The translations under genes and the position numbers were made by a program. From Perilla frutescens (lineage: Eukaryota > Streptophyta > Magnoliopsida > Lamiales > Lamiaceae), in NCBI GenBank assembly GCA_026008535.1, contig BRKX01000009.1, positions 64,825,720 through 64,889,719 of the forward strand: 64,000 bases of DNA, written 5' to 3'. Numbering within the stretch: position 1 is the first letter of the stretch; each line of letters opens with the position of its first letter. The notes beneath the pieces were generated by a model. That model saw only the letters and a list, made by a program, of their open reading frames with translations. It was not told the origin of the DNA and did not search any database. Of the stretch, positions 47,527 through 59,310 are shown one piece after another.

Positions 47527-49612
47527 TGTTAGCTATCTCGGAAAGATCATTTTTGACTTGTTCTCTCTCTCTTAATTGAACATGATAATTTCCATGATGA
47601 TAATTTCACATATTAAATAGAGCAAGGAACAAAAGCTAAAAACAATAATTTTTCATGTATATGATACGTGTGTGTTACAATCTCTTATGGTGCATTAAGT
47701 TGCTTGATTAATTAAAAAATGAGGGGAGGTATTGCAATAAAATGGAATTTCAGCTGAGATGGAGAAAAGTTTTGAGTTTGAGAATTAAAGAACTCTTTTG
47801 AAGGTGGAGTCACATTCACTGAATATATTCATATCTGCAAAAGTATTTATCAAATACATAATATATTTCAATTTTCTAGATACCTCGATAAAAACATATC
47901 TGTAAAAGTCTGAAACGTATTTACCAAATATATAATATACTTCAATTTCCTAGATACCTCGATAAAAATAGGTGGTGTTGCAGATCCAGGGGTAGAAACT
48001 AAAATAATTTTTAAAAATATGGGTAACAACAATTACATAGTTGAAATACAAGATGAGACACTATAATCTTGTTACATTATTTTGTTGTGGATGGTTTAGT
48101 TGGCACAGTAGCGACCTCGAATTTGTAATGTTAATATATGATTAAACTTAATAATGAATTATGATTGCTCGCTAATAATAGAAAAAAATTAGTGCGTTAC
48201 ACTTACATTTAGTTTTTAATTATACTGATTAAATCGGAATGCTAGTACATTTATATAATTTTTTTGTTTATAATGTTGAGATCAATGTATTTTTTCTTAA
48301 TTGCAATCGAATTTGAATTTTAAAATTATGTTTAAATCATCATTATTCCTTTTCTCATTTTTTTAATTGGACTTAATCTCACTCATCATTAATCACAAAT
48401 GTATATTATAACTCGCCTAAAAATAAATAATACGAAAATTTCTATAATTCATAATAATTATATATTAATTTTATTTTATTATGATATATAATTATTTTTT
48501 ATAATTATAATTTATAATAAATAAAATTATACATATAGCATATGTACAATATAATTTATTTGTTTTTTAAAAACAAACAAAATATGTCTTTCTAAATGAT
48601 TATCAAGAACGTTAAAAACAAAAACGTATAGAAGTAGGTAGCTTAGCCATAGTGTGCACGATGAAAAATCAATTGAATGAAACTTTTGTTCGTTTCAGGG
48701 TATACAATTGTTAAATTAATAAATTTTATTATGATAATAGAATTTGTTTTATATTTTTTCATCAAATGTATATTCTTAATGCAATAAATTTTAGATAATT
48801 TTATTCAATATTGATGAATGATGTGTACGGATGGAAAGAGATGGTAGTGGGTTGGAAATTTTACCATACCAAAAGGGCCCAACCACACGAGCTATTTTTT
48901 AGCCACAACTTAAGTCTTCTCTCATTTTCTTAGAATGTGTTAAATTCTCTCATATTATTGAAATATTATATAAAATTTTATTATATTATTTTAAAATACA
49001 TTATACAGTGAAATATTAGTAAATTAATTATCATTAAATTAATAAATTTTTTAAGATAATATTTTTTTCTCCAATTCTGACTCGGGCTAGTTGAAAATAT
49101 CATAGATATCGATAATATCGTATAATTTTGGAAGACCTATATAAATATATGGTCCATTCAATATCATAAATTAATAATTCTTTAAAACTATAAGCATAAT
49201 TAAGTTATTTCAGTGAAATATGATTCTAATATTATTTTTTTAAATTACTACCGCATTAATCGGTTCCAAATGTACTACCATATTAACTTTCAAATGAATT
49301 TTTTTTATCAAACCACAACTATAAATCTTTCTGAGTGTATGTTGAATTATCTTGTTGTACTCACATAATGTTTTTACATATTTTACCTGTTATTGTTGAT
49401 TTTTTTTTTTGAGGAAAATGTGTTATTGTTGATTTTGAGATACCTTTTAGATAATAAGTTATTGTTAGATACAATTTTAAGAAATTTGGTACGTTGCTTA
49501 TATAGTGTAATCTATCACCACAACACAATGAATGTTTTTAGTAAAAATACAATAAGTAATATTAAATTATTAATAAACAATGAACATTACTTATTAATTT
49601 TTATTAATAGCT
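47527..49612. repeat. Segmental tandem duplication, block 2
   Basis: Second copy of 45148-46998, diverged by substitutions and indels. It contains roughly 48050-48540 as additional AT-rich sequence not evident in block 1, and fewer copies of the internal repeat. Ends where a Helitron-like terminus begins. No coding sequence. Confidence 0.85.
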
Positions 49613-49642
49613 AGCATTACCCGTCGTGCAATGCACATATAA
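49613..49642 (-). mobile_element. Possible Helitron 3' terminus (minus strand)
   Basis: On the minus strand the hairpin GTGCATTGCAC is followed by GACGGGTAATG and CTAG. The hairpin and CTAG fit a Helitron 3' end, but the next base is C rather than the expected T, and no 5' end was found. Confidence 0.3.
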
Positions 49643-49708
49643 AATTTGTAAATACAGTATGGAGATATTATGTTATATTTATATTTTAATAACAATTCAT
49701 AGAAATAA

Positions 49709-50043
49709 AGGTTAATTACACTTCAATATTCAACGTTTGATTCTTATTCACTTTGTCCCGAAAATTCAAAAGTTACAGTTAATACATAACGTTTAAGAAA
49801 TTAACACTTACCACATTAATGTATTTTTTCGGTGACTCAAATATTGACATTCCATGTCACTCTTGCATTGAAATCCCTCCACGCCTTCATGTAAGATTTT
49901 GGGCATTTTATGTCAATATTTGGAACACTGAAAAATTGTATTAGTATTATAAGTGCTAATTTGTCAAATGCTATGTATTGTAACTTTTGAAACTTTGGGA
50001 TAAGAGTGAAAAGGGGGCAAACATTGGGCATCATAAATTAAAT
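49709..50043. mobile_element. MITE with ~130 bp TIRs
   Basis: The left arm (CAACGTTTGATTCTTATTCA then CTTTGTCCC; CAAAAGTTACAGTTAATACA; GTGACTCAAATATTGACAT) is mirrored on the right (ATGTCAATATTTGGAACACT; ATGTATTGTAACTTTTG; GGGATAAGAGTGAAAAGGGG then GCAAACATTGG). No coding frame; the minus-strand reading frame across it is incidental. Confidence 0.7.
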
Positions 50044-50930
50044 TCAGAAGGTATTCAATTTATTTGTTAGTAATATAGTAACAAATCTTTTGAGTTTGAT
50101 GTGTTGGATATAAGTTGTGTGTATGTGTGTTTCTAGTATATTCCCATGAGATGCCCGAATAAGATACGTAAACTTAGCATTTTATTTAAATGTCACAATA
50201 AATATTATTTATCTAACTATTAAAAAAGATTACTTGAGCCAAATATAAAAAAAAGATGTGAAATTAAATATGATGTCCGCTCATATAACAAAATCTCAAT
50301 AATCTAAAAAAACAACATGACTTTAAAATGTTTTTTTTTTATCATAAGCTTTATAACTTTCCCATTATCCATTTCGAATAAATCTTAAATGAAAATTTAA
50401 TAGAATCATGTTGAATTTCAAACAAAATTAAAAACAATGGAGCTTGAAAATGTAATTTCATCATTTAAGGCAATATTAGATTAAGATTGAAATGTAAAGA
50501 TGTACAGTAATGATAGTCAAATATATAACGGTGGACGATAAAGTTGATTCTATTACCTATATGTCATCGTCACATCAATATGGTTGACACCTCAACATGG
50601 TTACCTAAGGAAAACTATTGGTCTAATTTTATTATATAATAAGTAATTTGATGAGTAATACTTAACGACGCAAGCCATCTATTTTTTGGTTTAATTTGAT
50701 TTAAAAAAACTGCAGACAACCTAAAGAAGATGCATTATTTCAGATTTAAGAAAATAATTATCTAAGTCAATTTCAAATAATTATAAAATAAAACATTCAT
50801 GCAAATCAGTAAAGATACATGCAATTAAAATACCCAACATAAATTAAACAAAAGAAAAAGAAAAAGCCATAATAGCCAATACAAACAATCAATTTACGCA
50901 ACAGTAATAAGTAATTAGAAATTGGGTTAA
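50044..50930. other. AT-rich spacer left of the phytochrome array
   Basis: No gene or clear repeat seen. Presumably distal promoter of phytochrome copy A. Confidence 0.4.
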
Positions 50931-51191
50931 GGAGGCGCAATCAATGATTAGGAACTGGATTAAGACAATAATCACAATTTCAAGAGGCGAAATCAATGAT
51001 TAGGAGCTGGATTAAGACAATAATCACAATTACAAGAACATGTCGATATAAAACACACACAGACACACACAGGAAAAACAAATACGATCATGATAGAAAT
51101 CCACCTATCGCCACTCTTTCACAGTAGTGAACACCCCACTTCGATTCTTTACCACAATTATTGACCAAGAAAAACTAGAATCCTTAATCAA
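50931..51191 (+). promoter_or_regulatory. Promoter/leader of phytochrome copy A with a 53 bp tandem duplication
   Basis: A 53 bp unit (AATCAATGATTAGGAACTGG then ATTAAGACAATAATCACAAT) occurs twice in succession, 50931-50983 and 50984-51035. A TATA-like GATATAAAAC is at about 51044-51053, followed by an ACACACAGACACACACAGG tract and a short leader to the ATG at 51192. None of this precedes copies B-D. Confidence 0.45.
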
Positions 51192-52301
51192 ATGGAGTTG
51201 CAGACAGCGAAGGGAAAAACCTCGGAAGCTACGAACACTGCCATGTCATCCTCGACCGCCAGCAACCTTAAAACCGATGAAAAAACCATGGCTCTGTACA
51301 ATGCTGATGCGAGATTGATGGCGGAGTTCGAGCAGTCTGGGATGTCTGGTAACTTCTTCAATTACGCTAAATCAGTTCCTTTTCCTCCAAGAACTAGGAG
51401 TAGTGAGGCGAAAATGACCGATTATTTAACTAAGATTCAAAGGGGTGGTTTTGTGCAGTCTTTTGGTTATGTGATTGCAATTGAGGAACCTAGTTTTAGT
51501 GTTATCGATTATAGTGAGAATTGTTTTGATATGCTGGGGTTGAAGGTTGGTGGTGTTGTTGAGGGAAAATTGGGCTTGATTGGGGTTGATGCAAGAACTC
51601 TTCTTACTGCTGCCTCCACGGTCACTTTGGCAAAGGCCATTGGTTCAAGGGATTTATCATTCCTGAATCTGATTTGGGTGCATTCTAGGAGTAACCATAG
51701 GCTATTTTATACTATATTGCACAGGACTGATGTGGGCATTGTGATTGATTTGGAGCCTGGTCATGGGGGTGATCCTGCTGCAGTACATGCTGGGGCGGTG
51801 CAGTCGCAGAAACTGGCCGTGAGGGCAATTTCTAGGTTGCAGTCGCTACCCAGGGGTGATGTAGGGGCTCTGTGTGACATGGTGGTGGAGGATGTTCAGA
51901 GGCTTACCGGGTATGATAGGGTTATGGCGTATAAGTTCCACGAGGATAATCATGGTGAGGTTGTGGTTGAGATTAGGAGGTTGGATTTGGAGTCGTATCT
52001 AGGGGTGCATTATCCTGCAACGGATATCCCACAAGCAGCGTGGTTCTTGTTCAAGCAGAACTGTGTTAGGATGATCTATGATTGTAATGCTAAGCCAGTT
52101 AAGATAATCCACAGTGAGAAGCTTAAGCAGCCTCTTTGTTTGGTCAATTCTACCCTCCGTGTGGCTCACGGCTGTCATACTCAGTACATGACCAACATGG
52201 GGTCTATTGCCTCACTGGGGTTGGCAGTAATCGTAAACAATGGTGACTCGATGAAGCTTAAGCAGCCTCTTTGTTTCTTGGTGTTTTGTTTTTGGGCATA
52301 G
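51192..52301 (+). pseudogene. Phytochrome (PHYE-like) copy A: truncated but open N-terminal photosensory fragment
   Basis: Plant phytochrome, a red/far-red photoreceptor; closest by eye to the PHYE subfamily. The 369-codon frame holds the N-terminal extension (MSSSTASN), the PAS segment (QRGGFVQSFGYVIAIEEPSF, ENCFDMLGL), and the GAF segment with PATDIPQAA and the bilin-attachment Cys328 in HGCHTQYM. It ends at SMKL and then runs into KQPLCFLVFCFWA and a stop, whereas intact relatives continue with LWGLVVCHH into the PHY domain. The tail reuses a 23-base phrase found upstream at 52121-52143 (AAGCTTAAGCAGCCTCTTTG and on), so the break looks like template switching at AAGCTT. No PHY, PAS-repeat or histidine-kinase-related domain follows. 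The only copy with its own upstream region and no internal stop; it might be transcribed. Odd substitutions (AAWFLFKQNCVRM, TLRVAHGCH) suggest relaxed constraint. Confidence 0.8.
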
Positions 52302-53518
52302 ATCAATTTGAACAGACCTTGCGACACAGTTAGCTTCACTACAATAAGCTTTCTCTTACTATATTCCTGCCTACATAATTCATTCAATTTTATTTTAGAT
52401 TTTAACTTTTTTGTTACATTTTCTTTACTAGTTTCCTATTTTCAATATATATAACTTTATTTGTTTCATTTGTCACTCCATCAACCAAGAAGTTATTCCA
52501 ACATTCTGCCAACAAGTCCATTGAACATTGCTCGTCACACCCAACCAAGTGTATTGATTTGTTATAAACACCATCTGTATTTAGATAGTCTTTTGTGAAA
52601 ATGGATGTGAATTCTTCCAATTAAATGATATTTTGGATTTTGATATTCATGTTATTTCAATTTCCATTTCAATGTATGCATTGATTAGTTGTATTATTTG
52701 AGTAGATATTCAGGCAACATTCTTCATTTTCTTTTAAATTGGGAAGAGATGTGTTAATCTGCTCATAGATTGACCTTTTGCTCTTCAGACTTGCTGATTA
52801 TTTCCTTGAAGCTGGTCTAGTAAGCTTAAGCACATGTTTTTCTGGATTTCTCTAAATCTTGATTTTTTTTGGAATTTTGTGGTTGTTGGTTTTCAACCAT
52901 AGCATATTGATTGTTGTTGTAGAATAAATGGGGCAGCTATATTTTTTTGTGTATATATTCAACGTATTGTAAATGTCAATTTATTTGATGGTGATGATGA
53001 GTTCTAGCAGACCTGTAATGATTGCGGATATGATCGCAATTATTTTGAACATTTGAGGGATTAAATGAAATAATTCAATCTTTAATTTATTCTTTAATTT
53101 TAAAATTTTTTAGTGCTTTACTTGAATATTGCATTGTGTTATACTGAAATTATTTGTGTGCTACTCTGTTTTTAGTTCATTTCGACGTTGAGGAATGATA
53201 AATTTTTTCCGATACCGATCTTTTTGTATTAAAGCTTCTTGAAATTGAAGTTATATTCGTACGTTTAATTGGACTGCAATGCAAACTAAGCTTCTTGAAA
53301 TTGAAGTTCAAATTTAATTGAAGTTCAAATTTTTAAAAAATACTCTTCCATGTCTTAATATGATTTAAAAATAAGAATTTAATGTAATTTAATTAAGATT
53401 GCAACAGTTCAAGTTTTTAAAAAATACTCTTTATTTCTCTTTGCTCTTGAATTATAGTATTTAATCTATATTTATACTATATATAAAAATTGTTGAGGTT
53501 ATTAATTTTCCATCTTTT
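52302..53518. other. Spacer between phytochrome copies A and B
   Basis: AT-rich DNA unrelated to phytochrome by eye. The phrase AAGCTTCTTGAAATTGAAGT occurs at about 53233 and 53289. No gene recognised, and no promoter-like similarity to the region upstream of copy A. Confidence 0.5.
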
Positions 53519-54371
53519 ATGCATTTGCAGACAGCGAAGCGCAAAACCTCAGAAGCTACGAACATTGCCATGTCATCCTCTACCGCCAGCAACCTTAAAA
53601 CCGATGAAAAAACCATGGCTCTGTACAATGCTGATGCAAGATTGATGGCGGAGTTCGAGCAGTCTGGGATGTCTGGTAACTTCTTCAATTACACTAAATC
53701 AGTTCCTTTTCCTCCAAGAACTAGGAGTAGTGAGGCGGAAATGACCGATTATTTGACTAAGATTCAAAGGGGTGGTTTTGTGCAGTCTTTTGGTTGTGTG
53801 ATTGCAATTGAGGAACCTAGTTTTAGTGTTATTGGTTATAGTGAGAATTGTTTTGATATGCTGGGGTTGAAGGGTGGTGGTGTTGTTGAGGGGAAATTGG
53901 GCTTGATTGGGGTTGATGCAAGAACCCTTTTTACTGCTGCCTCCACAGTCATTTTGGCAAAGGCCATTGGTTCGAAGGATTTATCATTCCTGAATCCGAT
54001 TTGGATGCATTCTAGGAGTAACCATAGGCCATTTTATGCTATATTGCACAGGACTGATGTGGGCATTGTGATTGATTTGGAGCCTGGTCATGGGGGTGAT
54101 CCTGCTGCAGTACATGCTGGGGCGGTGCAGTCGTAGAAACTGGCCGTGAGAGCGATTTTTAGGCTGCAGTCGCTACCCGGGGGTGATGTAGGGGCTCTAT
54201 GTGATATGGTGGTGGAGGATGTTCAGAGGCTTACCGGGTATGATAGGGTTATGGTGTATAAGTTCCACGAGGATAATCATGGTGAGGTTGTGGCTGAGAT
54301 TAGGAGGTCGGATTTGGAGCCGCATCTAAGGTTGTATTATCCTACAACGGATATCCCACAAGCAGCGCGGT

Positions 54372-56029
54372 TGATAAGTGTGGTTTTTGCACCATTTATT
54401 GAGGTTGAAATGATGAGTTTTGGTGAGTTAAATGTGTGCTTTAACCCAATTTGAGCTCTTAACCTCCCGGTTTGGATGTTTTGTTTCTTGTTTGAGTTTT
54501 ACAGGAACTTGAGGATCAATTACTTCAAACTTGAAGGATTTAAGACCATACATAGATAGAGAATCGAATAAGGAGCACACTGTAAGTTGAATCGGGTCAA
54601 TCGGCCAAGAAACGAGCGAGAACAAAGCAAAACCGTGGAAGCTACCGGAGACTCATGCCGAACGCGACCCTCAAACGCGACCTCCTTGGGTTGAGTTTCG
54701 ACTGAAGGCTAAAACGCGACCCAAAGCCCGTGTTGCAGAGCCTTCAGAGAGCCGAAATCCTTTGGCCGAAACGCGACCCCCTTGGATCGAGTTTCGACTG
54801 AAGGCTGAAACGCGACCCCAAAACGCGACCGAAAGCCCGTGTTGCAGAGCCTTTAGAGACCTGATTTCCTTTGTTCCAAACTCGACCCTCAAACGCGAGT
54901 TCCTGGGGTCGAGTTCCGTACAGACGGAAATTAAAAGTGACTTTTGGCATCCAATTATTGGTCCCCTCCTTTATATATTTTTTGGGGTTTTCAAACCACA
55001 CATCCATCTACCTTAGAACACGAAATACACTTAGAGAAACACCAAGATTGGGGATTTTTGAAGATCAAGAGGAAGGAGGAAGATTCAACCATCCATTTGA
55101 GCATCCAAACCATATGATTGAAGAAGAGTGTTCTACATTGGGTTTTATCACTTCTTCTCTCTTCTTAAACTTGTATTTAGAATGGGTTGTTGTTCTTTGT
55201 CTTGTAATCTTGATTTTATTGTGAATATGGTTGGCTAAGAGCCTTAGGGCTCTAGGATATGGTGAAACAATGTGAATATTGATCTTGATTTGGGTTATAT
55301 ATATATATATATATATATATTTATGCTTTGTCAAGATTTTAATCCATGCTAGTTCTTGAATGGTGTTGTTTGAAGTGGCATTCTTACTAGCATCAAATGT
55401 ATGAATCACTTGCATCTAGTCAATCCCGTGATCATAGGCATGCTTGGATTAAATCTACGTATTTGTCTTCTTAGTCGAATGTCATTATGTGGAAGGAAAT
55501 GTGACCCCTTAGAGCCTTTGGTAGGTGCGACCTTGGAATGCGTTAGAGATAGCCATCCTTGTCGCATTCGCAATTTAAGAGATATTTGAGAGATGCTCTT
55601 GCTATATTCGTGGTCTTCCTATCTATGAACTTTACATATATGTGTGTGTAATCCCTTGTTGTAGATCAATAGGAGCATTGTGGATCCATATCCTAGAGTC
55701 TTGCCCTTATTTATCATCTTCAAATATCTCTCTCTTGTTGGTATTGTTTATTTCATTTGCTATTTAGTTTGTTTATTGTTGTTATTTGGTATTCACTTGT
55801 TTATTTCTTATGTTTTGGTTTTGTTGTGACAATCAACTCTCATCCTAATCCATAGTCTAAATATTTCACTCGTCTATCATCGTGGTACTTGTATTTTCAA
55901 ATTCTAATTCCTTTTCCCCGTGGATCGATCTCGTTTCATCCTGTCTACAATTATATGCTTGTATACTTGTAAGCATGACTCGAGTTTATAAATATTGAAA
56001 CCATTGTGGAGAGTAAATCTTCTGCATCA
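54372..56029. mobile_element. Solo LTR-like insertion in phytochrome copy B
   Basis: Interrupts the codons between IPQAAR and FLFKQNRVRM. Starts TGATAAGTGTGG, ends TTCTGCATCA (TG...CA), and is flanked by the 5 bp duplication GCGGT (54367-54371 and 56030-56034), the pattern of LTR retrotransposons. The 1,658 bp hold about 2.4 units of a roughly 110 bp repeat (54667-54930, with AAACGCGACC and AAGCCCGTGTTGCAGAGCC), a TATA-like TTTATATATTTTTT at 54971 and an (AT)n tract at 55299-55321. No gag/pol frame and no second LTR, hence solo LTR. The length suggests a Ty3/gypsy-type family. Confidence 0.8.
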
Positions 56030-58563
56030 GCGGTTCTTGTTCAAGCAGAACCGTGTTAGGATGGTCTATGATTGTAATGCTAAACCAGTTAAGATAATCC
56101 AGAGTGAGAAGCTTAAGCAGCCTCTTTGTTTGGTCAATTCTACCCTCCGTGTGCCTCACGGCTGTCATACTCAGTACATGACCAACATGGGGTCTATTGT
56201 CTCACTGGGGTTGGCAGTTATCGTAAACAATGGTTACTCGATGAAGCTGTGGGCGTTAGTAGTGTGCCACCATGCGTCTCCACGATATGTCCCTTTCCCT
56301 CTTAGGTATGCTTGTGAGTTCCTGATGCAGGCATTTGGTCTGCAGCTTTACATGGAGCTTCAAATGGCATCACAGATGACAGAGAAAAAGATCCTGCAGA
56401 TACAAACATTGTTGAGCGACATGCTTCTCCGAGATGCTCCACTTTGCATCGTGACTTAGTCCCCTAATATCATGAATCTTCTGAAGTGTGATGGGGATGA
56501 ACTGTATTATAGTGGGAAATGTTGGTTACTTGGTGTCACTCCATCCGAGGCTGAGTTACACGATATTGTTGAATGGCTGTTCAGTACACTCGGAGATGCC
56601 ACGGGGTTAAGCACCAATTGCCTTGCTGATGCTGGCTATCCAGGAGCAGCTGTCCTTAGTGATGCCATTTGCGGCATGGCTGCTGCAAGGATTGCTACAC
56701 GCGACTTTCTTTTTTAGTTTAGGTCGAATACGGCTAAAGAGTTCAAGTGGGGAGGTGCTAAACATCATCCGGAAGACAAAGATGATGGTGGCAAGATGCA
56801 CCCGAGATCTTTATTTAATGCCTTTCTTGAAGTAGTAAAGAGCAAGAGCATGCCGTGGGAGGCTGCTGAGATTAATGTCATTCATTCTTTACAGCTTATA
56901 ATGAGAGATTCTTTTCATGAGGGTGAAGAGAGTGGTCCTAAGCTTGGTGTGGATTCTCAACACAAGGATTCTGATGGTGCACAGGTGGATGAGCTTGCTG
57001 CAGTGGCAACTGAAATGGCTCGGCTAATAGAAACGGCTATTGTTCCGATTTTTGGGGTTGATTCCTCCGATTTGATAAATGGATGGAATGCTAAAATATG
57101 TGAGCTGACAGGGTTAGAATTGTCTGAAGCTATCGGGAAGTCACTAATTCCCGATGTCATCCATGAAGACTCGCGTGAAGTTGTCAAGAACCTTCTGGCT
57201 GGAGCTCTTCAAGGTAATGCTTTCCTTTCCTCTGTTTAAGACCATTTAACCTCTACATTATGTGTGTATATATATGTGTGTGTGTGTGTGCAGGATCTCT
57301 GTATCATTTACTCTATCCCTCTCAATGGAAGCTGTGACATCTTGCATTTCTAACAAAAGTTGTTCTTGTAAAGTCACATTGCAATATTTCATTGCACCAC
57401 TAGACTCCATGGTTGTCTTATCAGTTATCACATTACAATATTTTTCTATGATTTGTTCTTGTGTTCCACGTGTCAAAACTGGCTATTGGTTCTTTGTTGA
57501 ACACAGGTGAGGTATCGAAGCTGAACACAGAAATTAGTTGTCTGCAATTTCCTACTAAATGATCATTTGCTTATGAAATTACAATTGAATAATAAACCTA
57601 AGAAAACTGTTGTAGCTCTTCCTTTGTAGCATGTATGACAGATCCATATGAGTCAATTTATGACTATGCTACATATTCATATTTTTCGAGCATTTGGCCT
57701 TTCTGCATCTGTTGCACTATCATTTGTATCATTCCACAGCTCACCCATCTTGACTCACTCTGTTGCCTTCTCTTTCTGCTCTCTTTTTTGTGCTTTCTTA
57801 GGTAAGGGGGACAAAAATGTGGAGGTAAAGTTGAGAAAGTTCGGGGCAGACGTGCCAAGCTCATCTGTATACCTTCTGGTTAATGCATGCACTAGTAGGG
57901 ACTGCAAAAATAGTGTCATAGGGGTATGCTTTGTGGGTCAAGATGTCACTGATGAGAAAACTGTGATGGATAAGTTCATCCGTATGCAAAGGGATTATAA
58001 ATCTATAATACAAAGTGTGAATCCTTTGATTCCACCCATATTTGCTTCTGATGAGAATGCATGTTGTTCTGAATGGAACGCGGTCATGGAGAAGCTGACC
58101 GGTTAGATGAGGCGCGAGATAATCGGGAAGACATTGCTTGGGGAGATTTTCGGGGGTCTCTGTCAACTGAAAGGTCAAGATGTGCTGACAAAGTTCATGA
58201 TTCTTTTGTACCGGGCTATTAGTGGACATGATGCTGAAAAGCTTGATTTTGGATTTTTCAATCGGAGGGGAGAGTTTGTCGAGGTATATTTGACAGCATA
58301 TAAGCGAGCAGACGAGGGCGTGAACATAATCGGATGCTTATGCTTCTTGTAGACAGTAGTGAGCAATGACAAAGAGTCCATAGTTGACAAACAGGAGGAA
58401 AGGGAACAGCTTTTGATAGGGAAAGAATTAGCTTACATTATGCAAGAGATGAAAAATCCTCTCAATGGAATCCGTTTCACTCATCAACTGCTGGAAGGCT
58501 CGGCCATTTCAGACGATTAGAAGAAGTTTCTCGAGACTAGTGATGCTTGTGGAAGACAGATAT

Positions 58564-59052
58564 TGATAGGAACTCAAGTTCAAGGTCCTAACTCCACCAC
58601 AAAAGCTAGCTCAAGGGTGGAGGGTTGACCCTCAACTTAAGTACCCATCCACAATTGCTTATGGATCCGATGTGGGATCGTATCATTCCACCCACCTTGA
58701 CAAGTCGGACGTCCTCGGACGGCTCACACTCTAGACCACTTCGGTACTAGGTAGCCATTTTTCCGAGTCGGATGGCTCACACTCTGGACCGCTTCGGCAC
58801 CAGGTAGTCTTTTTCCAAGCCAGACGGCTCTCACTCTGGGTAGCTTTCACTCCGGACCGCTTCGGCACCAGGTAGCCCTCTCCCAAGTAGCCCTTTTCTG
58901 GGATGAACCGGCTCTCAATGAAAGCACCAATGATAGAAACTCAAGTCCAAGGTCCTAACTCCACCACAAAAGCTAGCTCAAGGGTAGATGGTTGACCCTC
59001 AACTTAAGTACCCATCCACAATTGCTTGTGGATCTGATATGGGATCATATCA
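58564..59052 (-). mobile_element. TRIM-like miniature LTR retrotransposon in phytochrome copy B
   Basis: Two direct terminal repeats of 122 bp each (58564-58685 and 58931-59052), beginning TGATAG and ending ATCA, enclose a 245 bp core. Target duplication GATAT at 58559-58563 and 59053-59057. Read on the minus strand, the LTR is followed by TTGGTGCTTTCATTGAGAGC (58930-58911), a primer-binding-site-like sequence, and the other LTR is preceded by the purine-rich GGTGGGTGGAA (58696-58686), a polypurine tract, giving minus orientation. By eye the LTRs differ at 8 of 122 positions, mostly transitions. The core repeats phrases such as CGGCTCACACTCT and CCGCTTCGGCACCAGGTAG. No protein. Confidence 0.9.
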
Positions 59053-59310
59053 GATATTATCCATCATTGACGATGCTAAATTTGAAAGTTTAGAAGAGGG
59101 GTAAGTCTCCCTAGTTTTATTTGCCTTCATGAGCAAGTTTTTCGATTTCTAAACTGATGTTGTTTCCTCTGTTCGTGCAGCAAGATCAAGCTAAAAGTGG
59201 AAGAGTTTCTTTTAGGCAATGTTGTCAATGCTATTGTTAGTCAAGCTATGTCTTTGTTAAGAGAGAAAAATTTGCGTCTCATCCATGACATTCCTGATCA
59301 AATAAGAAAC

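Larger units (their letters stand above)
53519..59310 (+). pseudogene. Phytochrome (PHYE-like) copy B: multiply stopped, two insertions
   Basis: Similarity to copy A starts at the ATG/TTGCAG itself; upstream DNA is unrelated. Segments: NTE-PAS-GAF 53519-54371; solo-LTR-like insertion 54372-56029; GAF-PHY to end of exon 1 (56035-57213); intron 1 (57214-57801); exon 2 with the PAS repeats and start of the kinase-related domain (57802-59100), itself split by a TRIM-like element; intron 2 (59101-59180); exon 3 to about 59310 (KLKVEEFLLGNVVNAIVSQA ... DIPDQIRN), where it fuses to copy C. In-frame stops: TAG 54134-54136, 56457-56459, 56715-56717, 58104-58106, 58350-58352, 58518-58520, at positions that are Gln or Trp in other copies, i.e. 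C-to-T or G-to-A changes. Lacks the ATPase end. Cannot encode a phytochrome. Confidence 0.88.

Noticed and set aside
57262..57510. 82-residue frame repeated identically at 61091-61339
   Set aside because: It lies in phytochrome intron 1. The identity reflects duplicated intron DNA, not a conserved small protein.
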